From: Eumeta japonica
Taxonomy: Eukaryota > Arthropoda > Insecta > Lepidoptera > Psychidae
Reading direction: 5' to 3'
DNA length: 64,000 nt
NCBI GenBank assembly: GCA_005406025.1
Contig: BGZK01001453.1
Location: 85,736-149,735, forward strand
The notes beneath the pieces were generated by a model. That model was not told the DNA's origin and searched no databases. It saw nothing but the letters and a program-made list of their open reading frames with translations. The translations under genes were made by a program, and so were the position numbers. How positions within the stretch are numbered: the first letter of the stretch is position 1; each line of letters opens with the position of its first letter. Below, piece after piece: positions 1 to 11,829 of the stretch.

Positions 1-1090
1 TTTTGATTATTAGTGGTAGCTAATAGAAGGTTAAAAATACAAATGTTTGAGCTAAAGATTTCTCTTTCTTTCTCTTTCTCTAACAAATGCTTTGTTAAAG
101 AAATCACTAGCCTCCCTCAAAGTGCATAATGCAAATACATCGTACACTTATATTACATAATTATATTACATTATATGCATATCCGTTTTTCGTAGGTATC
201 ATAACGGTTGACTGTGCGATTGTCAAAAAAAAACCTTAGCCGCACCTACACCTTTATTCTTTTTATGTATTTTGTTGTACACTGATTATAAAAGTCAAAG
301 ATAACATTTTAACCCGTCTAATAGTTTGTATACAAATAGCTAAATATAGTTTCTTGTTTACGAGTATTAATGCCGATACGGATAGTATATTAGTTACGAT
401 TCGCTTGCAATCATAAAATCTCCGAAACGTCGCCTCTCACGTTCGAGCTATAGGTTACCTATAACCAACTTTATCAAGCTGTAGGGAATGTCACTGCATT
501 ATATAGTTATATTAAAACGAGTTCTATGCTACTTGCAGGTAATTTAAAAAGACTGGAATAAAACACATTAACGTGTAATAATATATACATATATAGTTGA
601 AAGCATATATATAAACTTTAAGCTAGTGAATTAATTAATACAATATAATATTGTTAAACATGTCTCTATTAGGACTGTGAATGGCGAAAGGATAGAGGAG
701 ACGGAAAACATAGTTATTAACCACCGACAAGGCTACTGTTCATAGACAATAAAATTTGCGTTTATCTCCAATAATAACAGTACTAGTAATAAAATAATTT
801 TTTGAAGGAACTTCTGAAACTCAAAAACCATTTCGGACATCGTTGTTAAAGTGTTTATTTTTGAATTTAAATAATAGGTAAGTTCATAATAAAGCAATAG
901 TATCTATCAAAATTCTTGGTATTACACTTTTTAAAGAAGAGTCTGAAAGAAACAAAAGCTAAAGTTAAAATCATTGACTTAATATATTTTTTGTTATTTC
1001 GATAAAATATAGTAATGAAGTACTGTAGGTACACTTACAAAAAGTACGTAATTTTATAAATTAATAAAATTTTTAAACCTTCAAGCTTAG
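1..1090. other. Unassigned AT-rich DNA
   Basis: No open frame of note and no recognised element. A short CT-rich run (TTTCTCTTTCTTTCTC type) lies near positions 59-82. The rest is A+T-rich sequence with frequent stops in all frames. Confidence 0.5.
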
Positions 1091-1490
1091 ATTTGCTAAA
1101 AAACCGGCTAAGTACGAGTCGGACTTGCACACTAAGGGTTCCGTACTGTAACACAATATATTTATGTTAAATATGTAAAAGATATTTTTTTAATTCGTTC
1201 ATTTGCAAATTCTTAGCTACGAGCTTCATTCGCTCTTAGCCTATTTTTGTTTATTGTTTTCCTTAGGTCTACACTATGATCACGACAAGTTTGACGCTTG
1301 TATGTAAAAGAAATCTGAAAAATGGGTTGACCCTGCAGACCATACCTAAAACCTCCCGCTATGATATTTATAGATATTTTGAGCTTTTCGAGTATCAAAA
1401 TGTAGTTGTATATAAGTTTTTAAGCTTTTTGAGGCCGAAAATTCTAAAGATAGTTGATTTTGTAGACCATCCTTAAAATTATTGCCACTT
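1090..1490 (+). repeat. Dispersed repeat, related to 26.4-26.6 kb
   Basis: The block opens with the phrase 'agggttccgtac' near 1,136, typical of dispersed repeats in lepidopteran genomes (recalled, not searched). Positions 1,300-1,480 have a minus-strand relative at 26,394-26,615. Conceptual translations of both share the pattern KTSRYDIYRY/ETSRYDIYRC followed by a KFLSFL-like phrase. I use this only as a sign of DNA homology, since a real protein is unlikely. A third, shorter relative lies at 27,690-27,840. The element class is not clear. Confidence 0.6.
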
Positions 1491-2797
1491 TTGAATCAAA
1501 GCATTCAAAAATATAAGTAGCAGTAAACTATTGATTTTTTCAAGTACTTTTCGGTGTTTCCGACTTTTATACAATATTTTTTATATTTAAAACAACGACA
1601 TCATTTAAACGTATTGTTAGATTTTCATCCGCATTGTTGTATTCAATGCAATTTCATTTAATCAGAAAAAGAGAAGGAATACGAAACATCAATCAACAAT
1701 AACCTTCAGTTATTTCGAATAAGCACTTTTTTGTGAATTCATCGTTAACGATATCTCTCGAACAAACCGATCGATTTTGATAAATTTTACTAAAATTGAC
1801 GTTGTTTTTAAGAAGAAAAGCTGGTGTCAGATTTTGTAATTTATTCGTAAAGTAGTTTAAAAAATATTATAAGAAATTTCTTTTCGAGACTTTTTTCTCT
1901 GATGACATCTGTTGAACAAATTAACCATTTTTTGTATAACTTGCAGCAGTGGTGCCAATTGTTTAGGGACAATGCTCATTACTGTGTTATTGAGATTTCT
2001 TAGTCGAAGTTGACATTTCTTAGTGTAGCACTAGCTTTTAATGTCGTAAACTAAGTTTCGATCGGTTAATTGGTTAATCGGTTTACACACACATGCACAC
2101 GCACCGACGCACGCACACATCCATGCCCAACCACCAAGCATAGCAACATTAAAACAATGCATTGTAGTGGCGTTCATTATTTCTCGAAAAAGAAAACCCT
2201 AGAAGAATCCGAAGCCCTTAAATACGCGATTCGAAACCAAGCCGCTGAAGTATTAGACGGAGTACGGATGGATGTTCGTGCAGACGAATTTTTTTCTTTT
2301 TTTATTTCCTAGAGAGCCGGAATTTTGTTTACAAAGAGTTGATATCTCGCGTTGATCCTAATGTATTCGCAGAATCCCATATTCAAATGTGTACTTCTGA
2401 AAAAGATCACTTTTCTTATGTAACTTCCTTTCGTATTTGAAATGTGTCGTGGGATGTTATTACCCAGAAACTTGATGCAGTAGCTGAAACTTGACCGTAT
2501 TTCAGGATTTAGAATTCTTTTAAAGAAAAAAACTTTCATTAAAAATTATACGATTAAGAAAATGAGGCGGAAGATTCTCTATGGATTCTACATTAATTAT
2601 GTAGCATTTTAAGTACTTATCAAACTCTAGATACTCTAGAGAGATTATTTTTAAATATCTGTTCATATTTTCGTTGGGTTACCAATAAAAATCTCTTACC
2701 TAAAAAATAAAATCTCGATGTCGAAACTAAGTACTGTAACATAATTAGCATCACTTTGTAGGCCAAATTATAGGCTCTTGTATACAATAATGTGGAC
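1490..2797. other. Unassigned AT-rich DNA with CA-rich patch
   Basis: No gene or classifiable element. A CA/CG-rich simple-sequence patch of the form cacacacatgcacacgcacc occupies about 2,083-2,130. The small open frames here have no recognisable domain. Confidence 0.45.
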
Positions 2798-2905
2798 TTA
2801 TCTATACTACTATATAAATCTATGGCGTTTGTCTATACATTACATATTTTGTGATATTTTATAATGGCTTACTGACTCCAATTCTATCATTTTTAAAATT
2901 CGTGG

Positions 2906-3660
2906 CTGTCTGTCTATATGTGTTGTTATAACTTAACAATGGTTTAACTTATCGTGGTGAAATCTGGTACACAGTGGGAAAACGTGATTGTTCAAATGAT
3001 AAGCTACTGTCTGCCTGCCTGTCTGTTGTGTTTTATAACATAAAAGGTTTGAGAATCTTGATGAAAATTGGTGTACAGTCAAAACATGTTGGCGTAAATA
3101 ATAGGGTACTGTCTGTCTATCTGTATGCCGGTCTGTTCATATGTTCTTTTATAATTTCACGAAGGATTTGATTGATCTTAGTAAAAATCGTTGTATACCG
3201 AGCATGTGACAAATTATATGTTACTATCCGTCTGATTCTCTGTATGTTTTTTTTTTGTAAGTGAAGAACGGTTTGACCGACCGTGATGAAAATTGGCGGA
3301 AAATATGATTGTAAAAATATTAGGTCATTGTGTGTCTGTCTGCTTGTATAGATGTTTTTTTTATAACTTATGAATGATTTGACCGATATTAATGAAAATT
3401 AGTGTGCAATTAAAATATGTGATTGCGCAAATTATAGGCTATTATTTGTCTGTCTATCTATATATTCTTTCATAACTTAATAATTGTCTCACCGATCGTG
3501 ACGAACTTGGTGTTCAATCTGAACACCAAGTTGGTCACGAAGTGATTGTGCAAATAATAGACTCTGTCTGTCTGTCTGTATGTATGTTTTTTTTTAATTA
3601 CTTAAGAACAGTTTGACCAATCGTGATGAAATTTGGTATACAATTTGGAATGATAACCAA
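2906..3660 (+). repeat. ~105-bp minisatellite, seven units
   Basis: Degenerate tandem repeat. Each unit reads roughly 'ttataacttaagaacggtt', 'gaccgatcgtgatgaaaa', 'ttggtgtacaa', then a short link and a (CTGT)n-rich stretch. The CTGTCTG-like marks fall near 2,906, 3,006, 3,109, 3,224, 3,331, 3,440 and 3,563, giving spacings of about 100-123 bp. Open frames crossing it come from the repeat and are not genes. The same satellite lies on the other strand at 16,270-16,960. Confidence 0.85.
3497..3539. repeat. Near-perfect hairpin inside one minisatellite unit
   Basis: AACTTGGTGTTCA (3,504-3,516) and TGAACACCAAGTT (3,520-3,532) form a perfect 13-bp stem with a 3-nt loop. Beyond one G/G mismatch the stem continues with CGTGAC/GTCACG. 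No neighbouring unit contains it, and this unit is about 15-20 bp longer than the others. Confidence 0.9.
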
Positions 3661-4389
3661 AAAAATGATCATTATTTTTTATTTCTTTAGTAGCCATATT
3701 AATTTATTTTATGTCTAGGTATCTGTGCATGATTTGTCTTTTATTGGAGTAACAGAGGTTTTAAATTTAGTCCGAAAGATTTTATGAAGCAAGGTACGAC
3801 TATTTGTATAAATATTATTTTAAATTTACAATTTATATTTACAATTAAATGGAGAAAATAGAGTTTTTTAATGTATAAAAATGTGTGAGTATTTTGCTCT
3901 TTTTTTGTGTGACTAAACCGATATGGAAAGATTTCTGAAAAAGGAAACTTGCATTCGTATTTGACGTTATCTGCTTATTTTTACAATTGAACCAAACTAC
4001 TAAACCGATTCAAAGAATTACATGGTTGATAAGAAGTTTCTTGAGTAAAAGAGACTATTAATATTTAGATTTGGCTTCTTCTGCATACTTGTGTTATTAC
4101 AGATTCTAGAAATTTGTTCACTCATGAAAAACTGTATTATCTCCTAAAAGCGGAATCAGTATTGGAATCTACTTCAATTGAGACCGAGTTCGGAATCAAA
4201 AGCGAAACAATGATTGCGATCGAGAATAAGACAAAGCAGCGTCGAGAACAGGACCGAGATCAGAATTGTGAGCGGGATAGTGATCTTGAATAATCCTTAA
4301 TCATTAGAGTAAGATCATAATCGGTTCATATATAATATGATGAAAATTATTCTCTATACGGGAGCGAAGCCATAGAAGGGATCTAGTTT

Positions 4390-6035
4390 AAATATAAGAA
4401 CAATATATATATAACATTCTTTGTTAGGAAATGAGCTGCAACTATTTTTTTTAGTGAAAATTAATTATATTAAAATAAAACTGATAAAGATACATTAAAT
4501 TTTATACTAAACCAAGTTGTAATGAAACAATGATTAGTATCCAGATTCAATTCTAATAACGCAATCCAACCTGGGTCCACGCGGTCAAAACATAATTGAA
4601 ATGAAATCTATTTTCGGAAGGGTATTAAGAATATGGACGAGTGGAATATGAAAAGAAGAATAGTTGAGGTAAATAAGCATACCTATACATTGTACATTCA
4701 GAGTGTAAGTTAAGTATAGTATAAGAGACATGAAAGAAAGATCCTCGCAGGAATAGGAAAATCAGAGGACGGTACGATTCGAATGAATTTGTAGTGTTGA
4801 ATAAATTAACCATCACCATGAAATGAATAAAGAATAACATATTGACAATAATATCTACAGAGCTAAAGTGCATATGCGATATAAAAGTCGGCAATATGCT
4901 CTATGAAATTTTATGGAGATTGAATTGGCGGTGTAGTAAAAAAAATACTAGATAAGTGCGAATATGACGCACATCCTGAGGTTTTTGTACAAACTCAATT
5001 TATACCTGCGAGTATTTTATTCATCAAAAGTTTCGCCAATTTTTGCTTGTTTGCGAGAAGAATACTTACGAGATATTGATATTGAGAATTAGGAAGCTTT
5101 TCTTTTTTTTATAATTATTGCAAACTATTTAAAAACACCGTACTTTTCGGAAAATTTAAATATTCATTGTGGGAAGTCAAAAGATGTTCCTCCATAGATA
5201 TGTCTACATCGCTGTCCATACTCCAACTACAAAACTGTCTTAAAATACCCTATCAAGGGTTCGAAGATTGAAATCAGATAAAAGAAAATACAGAGAACAG
5301 CAGTTGTATATTCGGAAATATAATCACAATAAATGGCTACGGAACCAGTTGGTTGCTTGTAGGTATTGGACTTCACTTATAAACACTCCAATTGCAAAAG
5401 TAAACATTTAATTCAAAGCTCCGCACTTCACTATTTATACCCACTGACTGGCTTCCCAGAAAGTTCTTAAATTATTCCAAACAACAAGTCGTAAACATTG
5501 TCTTATATAATCGAACAAGATTTATTGCCTCTAGGAAATATCCCCCACAAAATTAATCCATTAAAAATAAATTGTAAGCAAAGATCAAAAGCACAGCCAG
5601 TGGCAAAAACCGGCCCTTTTGGCGGCTAGTTTATTTAGAGTATTCTATTTTTGATATTTTAAATGGAAAATTATTTTATATTTCTATTTTTAGCTTAGGA
5701 GCGCAGTTCGTAACAATATATTTATACGTAGGTGACACTTATTTTTTTGAATTGGCCATTTGGAAATGTTAAAATAAAAAACATATTTATATTTAACAAA
5801 TGAGATCTTAATTCCATCTTATTATGTACATTGCATTCATTTATCATTGGTTTTTATAAATTGGTGAAAAAAGAAAATTGTTTGTTTAACGTCGACATCA
5901 GTAAATTTTCGTACAATGTTTTTCTATGACTTTCGTTGCCATTTAAGCAAACAACAACGTTATAATAGACTTCGGTTAGCCTTTCGCAATGAAGCCACAT
6001 CTTTTGGCACTATTCAAAACTGTTTTTAACTAGTT
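4390..6035. other. Unassigned AT-rich DNA
   Basis: No recognised gene or element. Around 5,185-5,230 the phrase 'atgtctacatcgctgtccat' resembles parts of the dispersed repeat at 25.6-26.2 kb, so an old, eroded copy may be present. Confidence 0.4.
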
Positions 6036-6042
6036 CAAACGA

Positions 6043-6090
6043 ATCCGTAATAGTCTGACTGACTATTACGGATAGTCAGTCAGACTATCC
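6043..6090. repeat. Compound hairpin (two overlapping inverted repeats)
   Basis: ATCCGTAATAGTC (6,043-6,055) pairs with GACTATTACGGAT (6,061-6,073) across a 5-nt loop. TAGTCTGACTGACT (6,051-6,064) also pairs with AGTCAGTCAGACTA (6,074-6,087). The right part looks like a further fold-back copy of the first hairpin. Confidence 0.9.
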
Positions 6091-7285
6091 ATAATATAGT
6101 CAAGGATGCGTGAGAGGCATCCTTCTAATATGACCGAATACAACATCAGTGCTGTGCGGCTTATAATAGAAACTGACAAAAGATTGACTTTAAACAATCG
6201 AAATAGGAAAGTAGAATTCTCTACCCTATAACGTCGACGTTATAATTCTTTAACGTCGAACAAATTTACGTTCATTCGTGTCATACAACTAACACAAATG
6301 TAAATAAGAAAGTACGAGATATTTTCAAACCAAATAAATCTCATAAAAAGGATCCTATTGTTATTTTTTTAGATATTTTTTTGAATTACATTGTTATTTC
6401 TTAACCGAAGACAAAGAAAGAGAAAGAATGAGATCACTCGTTGACAACAAAAAGGAAAAGAACAAGGACACGCAATAAACATCTGTGCGGCGGCAAAGTC
6501 AATATTAAATGCCACGCCTACTACGAAGCCAATTTCGTTTGGTCATTTTGTTTAAGTAGGAATACTTCTATGCTTTTCTATTTCGATGTCTAAAACTCTA
6601 TCGTGTCACAAAGATTTACTAGTGGTATCTCAAATACTGTAAACGACATAGTCAAATGTTACAAAAGTTAAAATTACGGTTGCGATCCCAAAACCAAAAG
6701 ACAGTCTGCTCATCGTGTTTTTCCTTTCAAGGAGTTTCGGGAAAAAGAAAATGGCCTCTTTCTTTTAAAAATGACAGATTATTATGCAACAGTTGTTTTA
6801 GAAGATAAAAAAAAACAGTCACTGCAGGTAGTACACTTACAATTATTTGCCTCTCGTTTAAGAAAAAATCAGAAAGACCTCGCTGTAGGATTCTCCTTCA
6901 TCGTGACAAAGCCTCACAATATACCGCCAGACAAATTATTTGGAGACGTTAGGTATAGAAATACAGCCTCGAATTCGCACCATGCAATTTTTATTTGTTT
7001 CCCAAAATAAAAAGAAAACCTTAGAGAAAAGTGGTTTACAAAGTGTCCCTCAGTGGTTCCATCGAATGTAGTTATGTATTGATCTCAATAGACACTATTT
7101 TGAAAAACCATAATAATAAAAATGAGTCGCTACTTTACTCAGTTTTTAATTTTCTAAGGACTTTCAGATTGACCCACGTAATCGCATTTTTCTTTGTCTC
7201 GAACCATTATTGCAAATTGTGGATTCCGGATATTTTCCTTCATTTACATTGCAAAACTTTGCTTCTTCCCAAAGTTCCTTAGGTC
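6091..7285. other. Unassigned AT-rich DNA
   Basis: Two plus-strand open frames (6,771-7,010 and 7,031-7,282) follow each other but show no recognised domain, no low-complexity explanation and no convincing splice context. I do not call them genes. Confidence 0.4.
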
Positions 7286-7495
7286 ATGTTAATGTGAAGT
7301 ACTTTATAGATTTTGATTGACGTGCGAGAAAAGGGATTTTAACACGCAGAGTGACAGATAGGCAGACGGACAGACAGGTAGACGACAAAATGATTCTACA
7401 AGGGTTCCTTTTTATTTTTGAGGTAAGGGTTCCTAAATGTACCGGAAGAATATGAATACGACTCCCACACTTAGGGTTCCGTACGAAATAAATTA
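7286..7495 (+). repeat. Lepidoptera-type 'gggttccgtac' dispersed repeat
   Basis: Contains 'tactttatagattttgat', then a gacagac/ggacagacagg tract, then 'aagggttcct', and ends with 'cttagggttccgtacg' near 7,470-7,487. This order (duplex of gacagacggacag, then agggttcc) is a hallmark of a repeat abundant in moth and butterfly genomes (recalled). A second copy lies at 8,440-8,930 on the far side of a Penelope insertion, and further copies at 25.6-26.2 kb and, inverted, at 39.9-40.3 kb. Confidence 0.6.
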
Positions 7496-7766
7496 TTTAT
7501 TCTTAATAGGCGCTTGCATGCTACATACACTAACATTTGTCTGTATATATATGTATATAAATAACAAATCAGACTGATCCCAATTTGCTAAACATCTAAT
7601 AGAAACCGGTCATAAGCTCAATAACGATCACAATTTCGATGTTTTGCGTGTGTGTGAGAAGAAGGGGTTACGTTTAAATGTTTTGGAATCCTTCGAAATT
7701 TTAAAACATAAAAATAATAATAGTTTGTTCAATGACCAAATTGACATTTATAAATCGCCATTATTG

Positions 7767-8210
7767 GACGCTTGCCTGTAACTATTTGAATAATGGTTGG
7801 TGATGGTTAGTCCGTGACAAGTGACTGGCATATCTATTAGTGGTGGTCTGTGGCTGCTGGCAAGGATGCTTTCGTCGCTCTTTGACCATTGCATGATAGC
7901 GGCTCACTTATCAAGGTTTTTTCGGTTGTTTTTAACACTCCTTACACCCTGATGGATGTGACTGTCTACAATTTCCTGAGGATGTGCCTAGTTGGCATGA
8001 AACGTACGTAGAAATCAACATTATAACGATTAGTGGACCAAAATAATTATAAAAAATGATGAAATTAATACTTGCTTAGGTGTTCGATATCTGTCAATCC
8101 TCTGGAATCAATATTTAATTCTTTGGATAGAGATTCGTAGTGGAGAGACAGATTCGAGGGTCAGCGGTGGGTTGCATGCTGCATGTTAATGCATGTTGCA
8201 GGCAAGCGTC
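7767..8210 (+). repeat. Penelope pseudo-LTR, isolated copy
   Basis: Bounded by GACGCTTGCCTG (7,767-7,778) and its exact reverse complement CAGGCAAGCGTC (8,199-8,210). The first of these also encodes the last residues of the element's ORF (DACL) just before the stop codon. The block contains the hammerhead core at 7,976-8,010. Confidence 0.88.
7970..8011 (+). ncRNA. Hammerhead ribozyme core (candidate)
   Basis: CTGAGGA (7,976-7,982) fits the hammerhead CUGANGA box. It is followed by a stem-loop GTGCC-TAGTT-GGCAT (stem II), then GAAA (7,999-8,002) and the self-complementary ACGTACGT with the cleavage triplet GTA (8,008-8,010). Penelope-like elements are known to carry hammerheads in this position. 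One extra base lies between the CUGANGA box and stem II, and stem I is only weakly paired, so activity is uncertain. Confidence 0.65.
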
Positions 8211-8439
8211 TATTATAGATTTCCGCGAATTTACAGCTCACACAATGCAATATTTATTCTTAACGTACATATTTTATCAGTGGAGCTTGTTGACGGTTTT
8301 CACTTTGTGTTGATAACGAAGCTGTCAAGATATGGATTATGAGTTCCAAAGAATTCCAATACATTTACTGTTTCTTTTTACTCAAAATTTGTTTGGAAAA
8401 TAATTTTTAAATATCCGCATACTCGAAATTTTAAATTTT

Positions 8440-8930
8440 TATGAGAAGAAGTTAGAAATGTTCTCCCATACATCAGTCTACGTCACAATCTTTTATTTCT
8501 TCTTTAATTCTAACTTCAAATACAAATTTCAAATTATGAGTGAAAATAAATTAATGACATTGCTACAAATTCACAATATTCAGATCTTTTCCTTTAATTA
8601 TAATGTGAGACCTTGTTGTCTTTCACAATTATAAGTTAATGAGAAATACTTTATAAGTTTTGATTTATTCGAAAAGCAGCAAAGTATGCAATAAAAATGG
8701 CCGTTTTTTTTAATTTAATTGACCTAGAATGTTTACTTTTTACAACTTCAAGGGACGATAGACTTAGAGTACTTCATATTAATTACGACTCCGATACCTC
8801 CAGGCATTCCTGTGAAAAAGGATTTTGATAGACAGACAGACGTGGAGACTAGTAATGAAATCATCTTATGAGGGTTCAATTTCAAGTACAGTAATACATA
8901 AAAACAATTTTAGAATGTTAATTATCATGT
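8440..8930 (+). repeat. Second 'agggttc' dispersed repeat copy
   Basis: Order of motifs as at 7,286-7,495: 'acttcatattaattacgac', 'gatagacagacagacg' near 8,828-8,843, then 'atcttatgagggttcaattt'. It is more eroded than the first copy. No coding capacity is seen. Confidence 0.5.
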
Positions 8931-8949
8931 TCATTTAATAGAAGTTATC

Positions 8950-10920
8950 ACTAAGAAACTTTTATCACAGCATCATTTCAGAGATATGAATATGCATAAT
9001 ATACACCTTTTCTTGCTTACTACCCATTTTTTTAAGTTGCTGTAAGATGAAAAATATCGCAGCTGCCACAATTTATTTTCTCAGTATCCACGTTTATTTC
9101 TACCGATCGCAATATCTTTTTTTCTTTCTTATTGGATTTCTGAGTCGTTTTATACTTTTCAGCTGCTGATAACGATAATTATTTTTTTTGTTTCCACCGT
9201 CATTAGAATGTCATTAAAATGTCATCTATAACAATGAAGACAATGTTTATTTTATAGTTAATTCACTTAAACGGATACCATAAAAAAGTAAATGAAATTT
9301 ATTCACCAGCAACACATCATAAAACAGTGAACCTATTTATACGTCCTAATATGTATTTAGATATTCTGCATAATAATTTTCGTTTTATTCCTAAGCGTAT
9401 ATTTTCATTTTTTTTTTCACTACTTCGCGTATTTATGCGTCCAGCGGTAAACTATCATAATGACTGTTTCGCTTTCTAATATTTTTGTTTCATTTTCTTT
9501 ATGGTTGGAGGAAGTCAGCATCTAAATAATTGAAAAGTAAGACGAGTATGCTACTTAGAATTTTTTTGAATTTATTTAACTATGTGTCTGTGACTGCGCC
9601 TGCTTTTTATAACTCAATGAACTTATTATCATTTTAATGGCGAATTTACTTTTTTTTATAATTGTTATCATACAAATTGAGACCTATTTCATTGATTTTT
9701 ATTAATTTCTCTCTTCAGGGCCACCAAAATGGCCAACCTTTCAATGAGCTCCGACATAGAGATAGCTATTTCAAATATTTAAAACTTTCTCCTTATTTGT
9801 CCAAATATAATAAACGATTGAAATTATTTTCATTTAAATTAAACCTTTGTAACCAATTAGGTATTATTTTTTTTAATCGTCACTAACTATAAAATCTTAA
9901 TTTATTTGGTGTTTGTCAAAATGAAAATGAAATTAAAAAATTTTTAGGTGTAGAATAAAGTTAACAATCGTAATGATTTTTGTAGGAATATAAAATTTAT
10001 ATTCATGTATATGCCCACAAACGGTCTATGCTATGCCACGTAAGTTTTTATTGACATTTTATAAATACGTATTTACGCGATGTCAAATTCAGAATATCGC
10101 TTGGCACAAAGAGCTACATTGGCATGATGCCGAGATGTCGACTTAAGTTATATTCCTCTTTTAACAAAGTTGCATTTCCTTTATTCTTACAGGATATAAT
10201 TGGAATTCAGATTTGTTCGAATATGCTAGCGTCGTACAAAAGTAAAATCTTTAAACACAATAACTGTATTTATATAAAGGATTATATTACCCATTACGAA
10301 GTTCACAAATGTGTATGTAGCTTTGAGTTTGGCTGTGGATTTAGTTTAGGTTGTGCCTGCTAGTGACAGACCAAAATTTAGATCTGTTTCTGGCTGGTGC
10401 CGGCGCGTACCTTTCTAATTAATTAGTATTTTAATACATTTACAATTCACGTTCTACATTAATAGACCGCACAAACAAACGTAAGCTTACCAAAATCAAC
10501 GTGTTTATTTTATCATGTAATTAAAGTGTTTTTGCAAAAATTCCATTAACTTCTAATAGATACTATGCACAGTCCTTGATTCGATGAGAATGTCAAAAAC
10601 TGAGACCGTCAAAATATATATCCCTAGCATCTGCTAAATGATATAGCTGCAATGAATTGCCTTCAAAACATTCGACAAAAAACTTTTAGCCGTCACGGGA
10701 CACCCGGCAGATGTGAAACGTTTAAGTTAATATTAGAATTTATAATTAATAAATACTGATAAAGAAAATATGTAGTAAATAATAAAAAAAAAAATAAAGT
10801 TTGTTGATATAATAAATATATTTTTCTTATTGATTTAAATATGTATAATACTAATTAGAGATTATTTATATTCATACACAGAAAATATATTTTTATTTGA
10901 TAATATATAACAGATTTGAT
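8950..10920. other. Unassigned AT-rich DNA
   Basis: Long A/T runs and no classifiable repeat. Open frames at 9,662-9,886 and 10,124-10,363 have no recognisable domain, and I do not support either as a gene. Confidence 0.45.
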
Positions 10921-10939
10921 TTTTTTTAGGTACACTAAA

Positions 10940-11520
10940 AATAATAATATTTTTACCTTTGACCCGCGATATCTTGGCTCCCCGTAGACCGATCTCAGCG
11001 AGAGAGATGTTGCTGAGCCCCTCTTAACGTCTTCTTTCGACCGGATCTAATTTAATCTAAAAAGTATCCGAGACCAACTTATAAATTTGGGAGCTATTTC
11101 AAAGTTGACGCCGCCAGGTCATAGGGATAGGAAAATTTTCGGGTTACCCGATAAACCCAAACTCAGGAGGTCCAGCCCTTACCGTTCAAGATTTATTCCC
11201 AAAAAACTAGAAATGAAGCCGTCGGCCTTGAAATCGTTTTTTGCGATTTTCTCTCTTTCCATTGGGCCGATTTACATGATAGTGGGCTCAATCGATTTGC
11301 CTTGTCGGGGTCCTGCTGGTGCCACAATAAAAAAATAATTGAATAAAATGAATTGAAGTCAGAATAAAAGTATATAGTATATGCGCGCACACGCAAAGAA
11401 GTCGAAAACGGCGGCGTAGTGGGGGCATCACGGCATGACAGCGTAATGACTTTTGCCGTCCCGGCCTTCGAGTCGATTTCACTGTCAAGGCGCGCCAATA
11501 GATGTTTCACTTCAAAAACT
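10940..11520. other. Moderately GC-rich unclassified block
   Basis: More balanced in composition than its surroundings. It contains overlapping open frames on both strands (11,087-11,338 plus; 11,193-11,510 minus) without recognised domains. The right part (11,430-11,515, '...gtaatgac...', ending 'gatgtttcacttc') shares phrases with 51,964-52,020 ('gtcattacg', 'gatgtttcacttc'), so a dispersed repeat is likelier than an exon. Confidence 0.4.
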
Positions 11521-11716
11521 CTAATCTTATTTCGCCAAGCATCATAACTTAGAAGGATATAGTTGAATGTATTTATTGTAAATTATGTGAAAACAAGGCA
11601 TCGATAATTGAATTTTCATTCTTTTTGTAGACAATTATTATAAGTAATGTATATTTACCATCAAAAAGAGTGAGATGATGCGAAATATTTTTATTGTGCC
11701 CTCGAGTGCTTTTTAT

Positions 11717-11823
11717 GTGTCTGCGTGTGTGTAGTGTGTGTGTGTGTATACGTGTGTGCGTGCGTCCGTTTATGCGTGCATATGTGTGGGTATGCGGGTT
11801 GTATGTGTGTGTGTTTGAGTGTG
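11717..11823 (+). repeat. GT-rich simple repeat
   Basis: Impure (TG)n with CG and TATG interruptions. The minus-strand open frame across it (His/Thr-rich, 11,573-11,842) is a simple-sequence artefact. Confidence 0.9.
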
Positions 11824-11829
11824 TTAGAA

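Larger units (their letters stand above)
2798..4386 (+). mobile_element. Non-autonomous Helitron-like element, copy 1
   Basis: The left end reads A|TCTATACTACTATATAAATC. The right end reads GGAGCGAAGCCATAGAAGGG then CTAG|T. A 5' TC, a short GC-rich stretch before a 3' CTAG, and insertion between A and T are Helitron hallmarks, so the class call rests on termini only; there is no Rep/helicase coding. The interior holds in order a minisatellite (2,906-3,660), a unique part, and a GATTC/GAATC word array (4,150-4,300). The same terminus, minisatellite, unique part and array occur in reverse order at about 15,300-17,003. It could instead be another non-autonomous class. Confidence 0.6.
7555..8256 (+). 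mobile_element. 5'-truncated Penelope-like element, 3' end only
   Basis: The left part (7,560-7,781) translates in broken frames to the C-terminus beyond the GIY-YIG domain (FAKHL, ETGHKLNNDH, VCEK, LNVLESFEILKHK, SPLLDACL, stop TAA at 7,779-7,781). It is followed by a pseudo-LTR block (7,767-8,210) and about 45 bp of 3' tail ending 'acacaatgcaatattta'. This matches the array at 58-64 kb, with enough substitutions to mark it as an older insertion. The reverse transcriptase and the catalytic part of the endonuclease are missing, as expected for 5' truncation in target-primed retrotransposition. Confidence 0.9.

Noticed and set aside
2906..3660. Regularly spaced similar units, superficially like a CRISPR array
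   Set aside because: Units of about 105 bp diverge throughout, with no constant short repeat or unique spacers. This is a eukaryotic minisatellite inside a transposon.
6771..7282. Two successive plus-strand frames considered as one frameshifted gene
   Set aside because: No domain in either, no shared codon bias, and frequent stops in the obvious joining frames; likely chance in AT-rich DNA.
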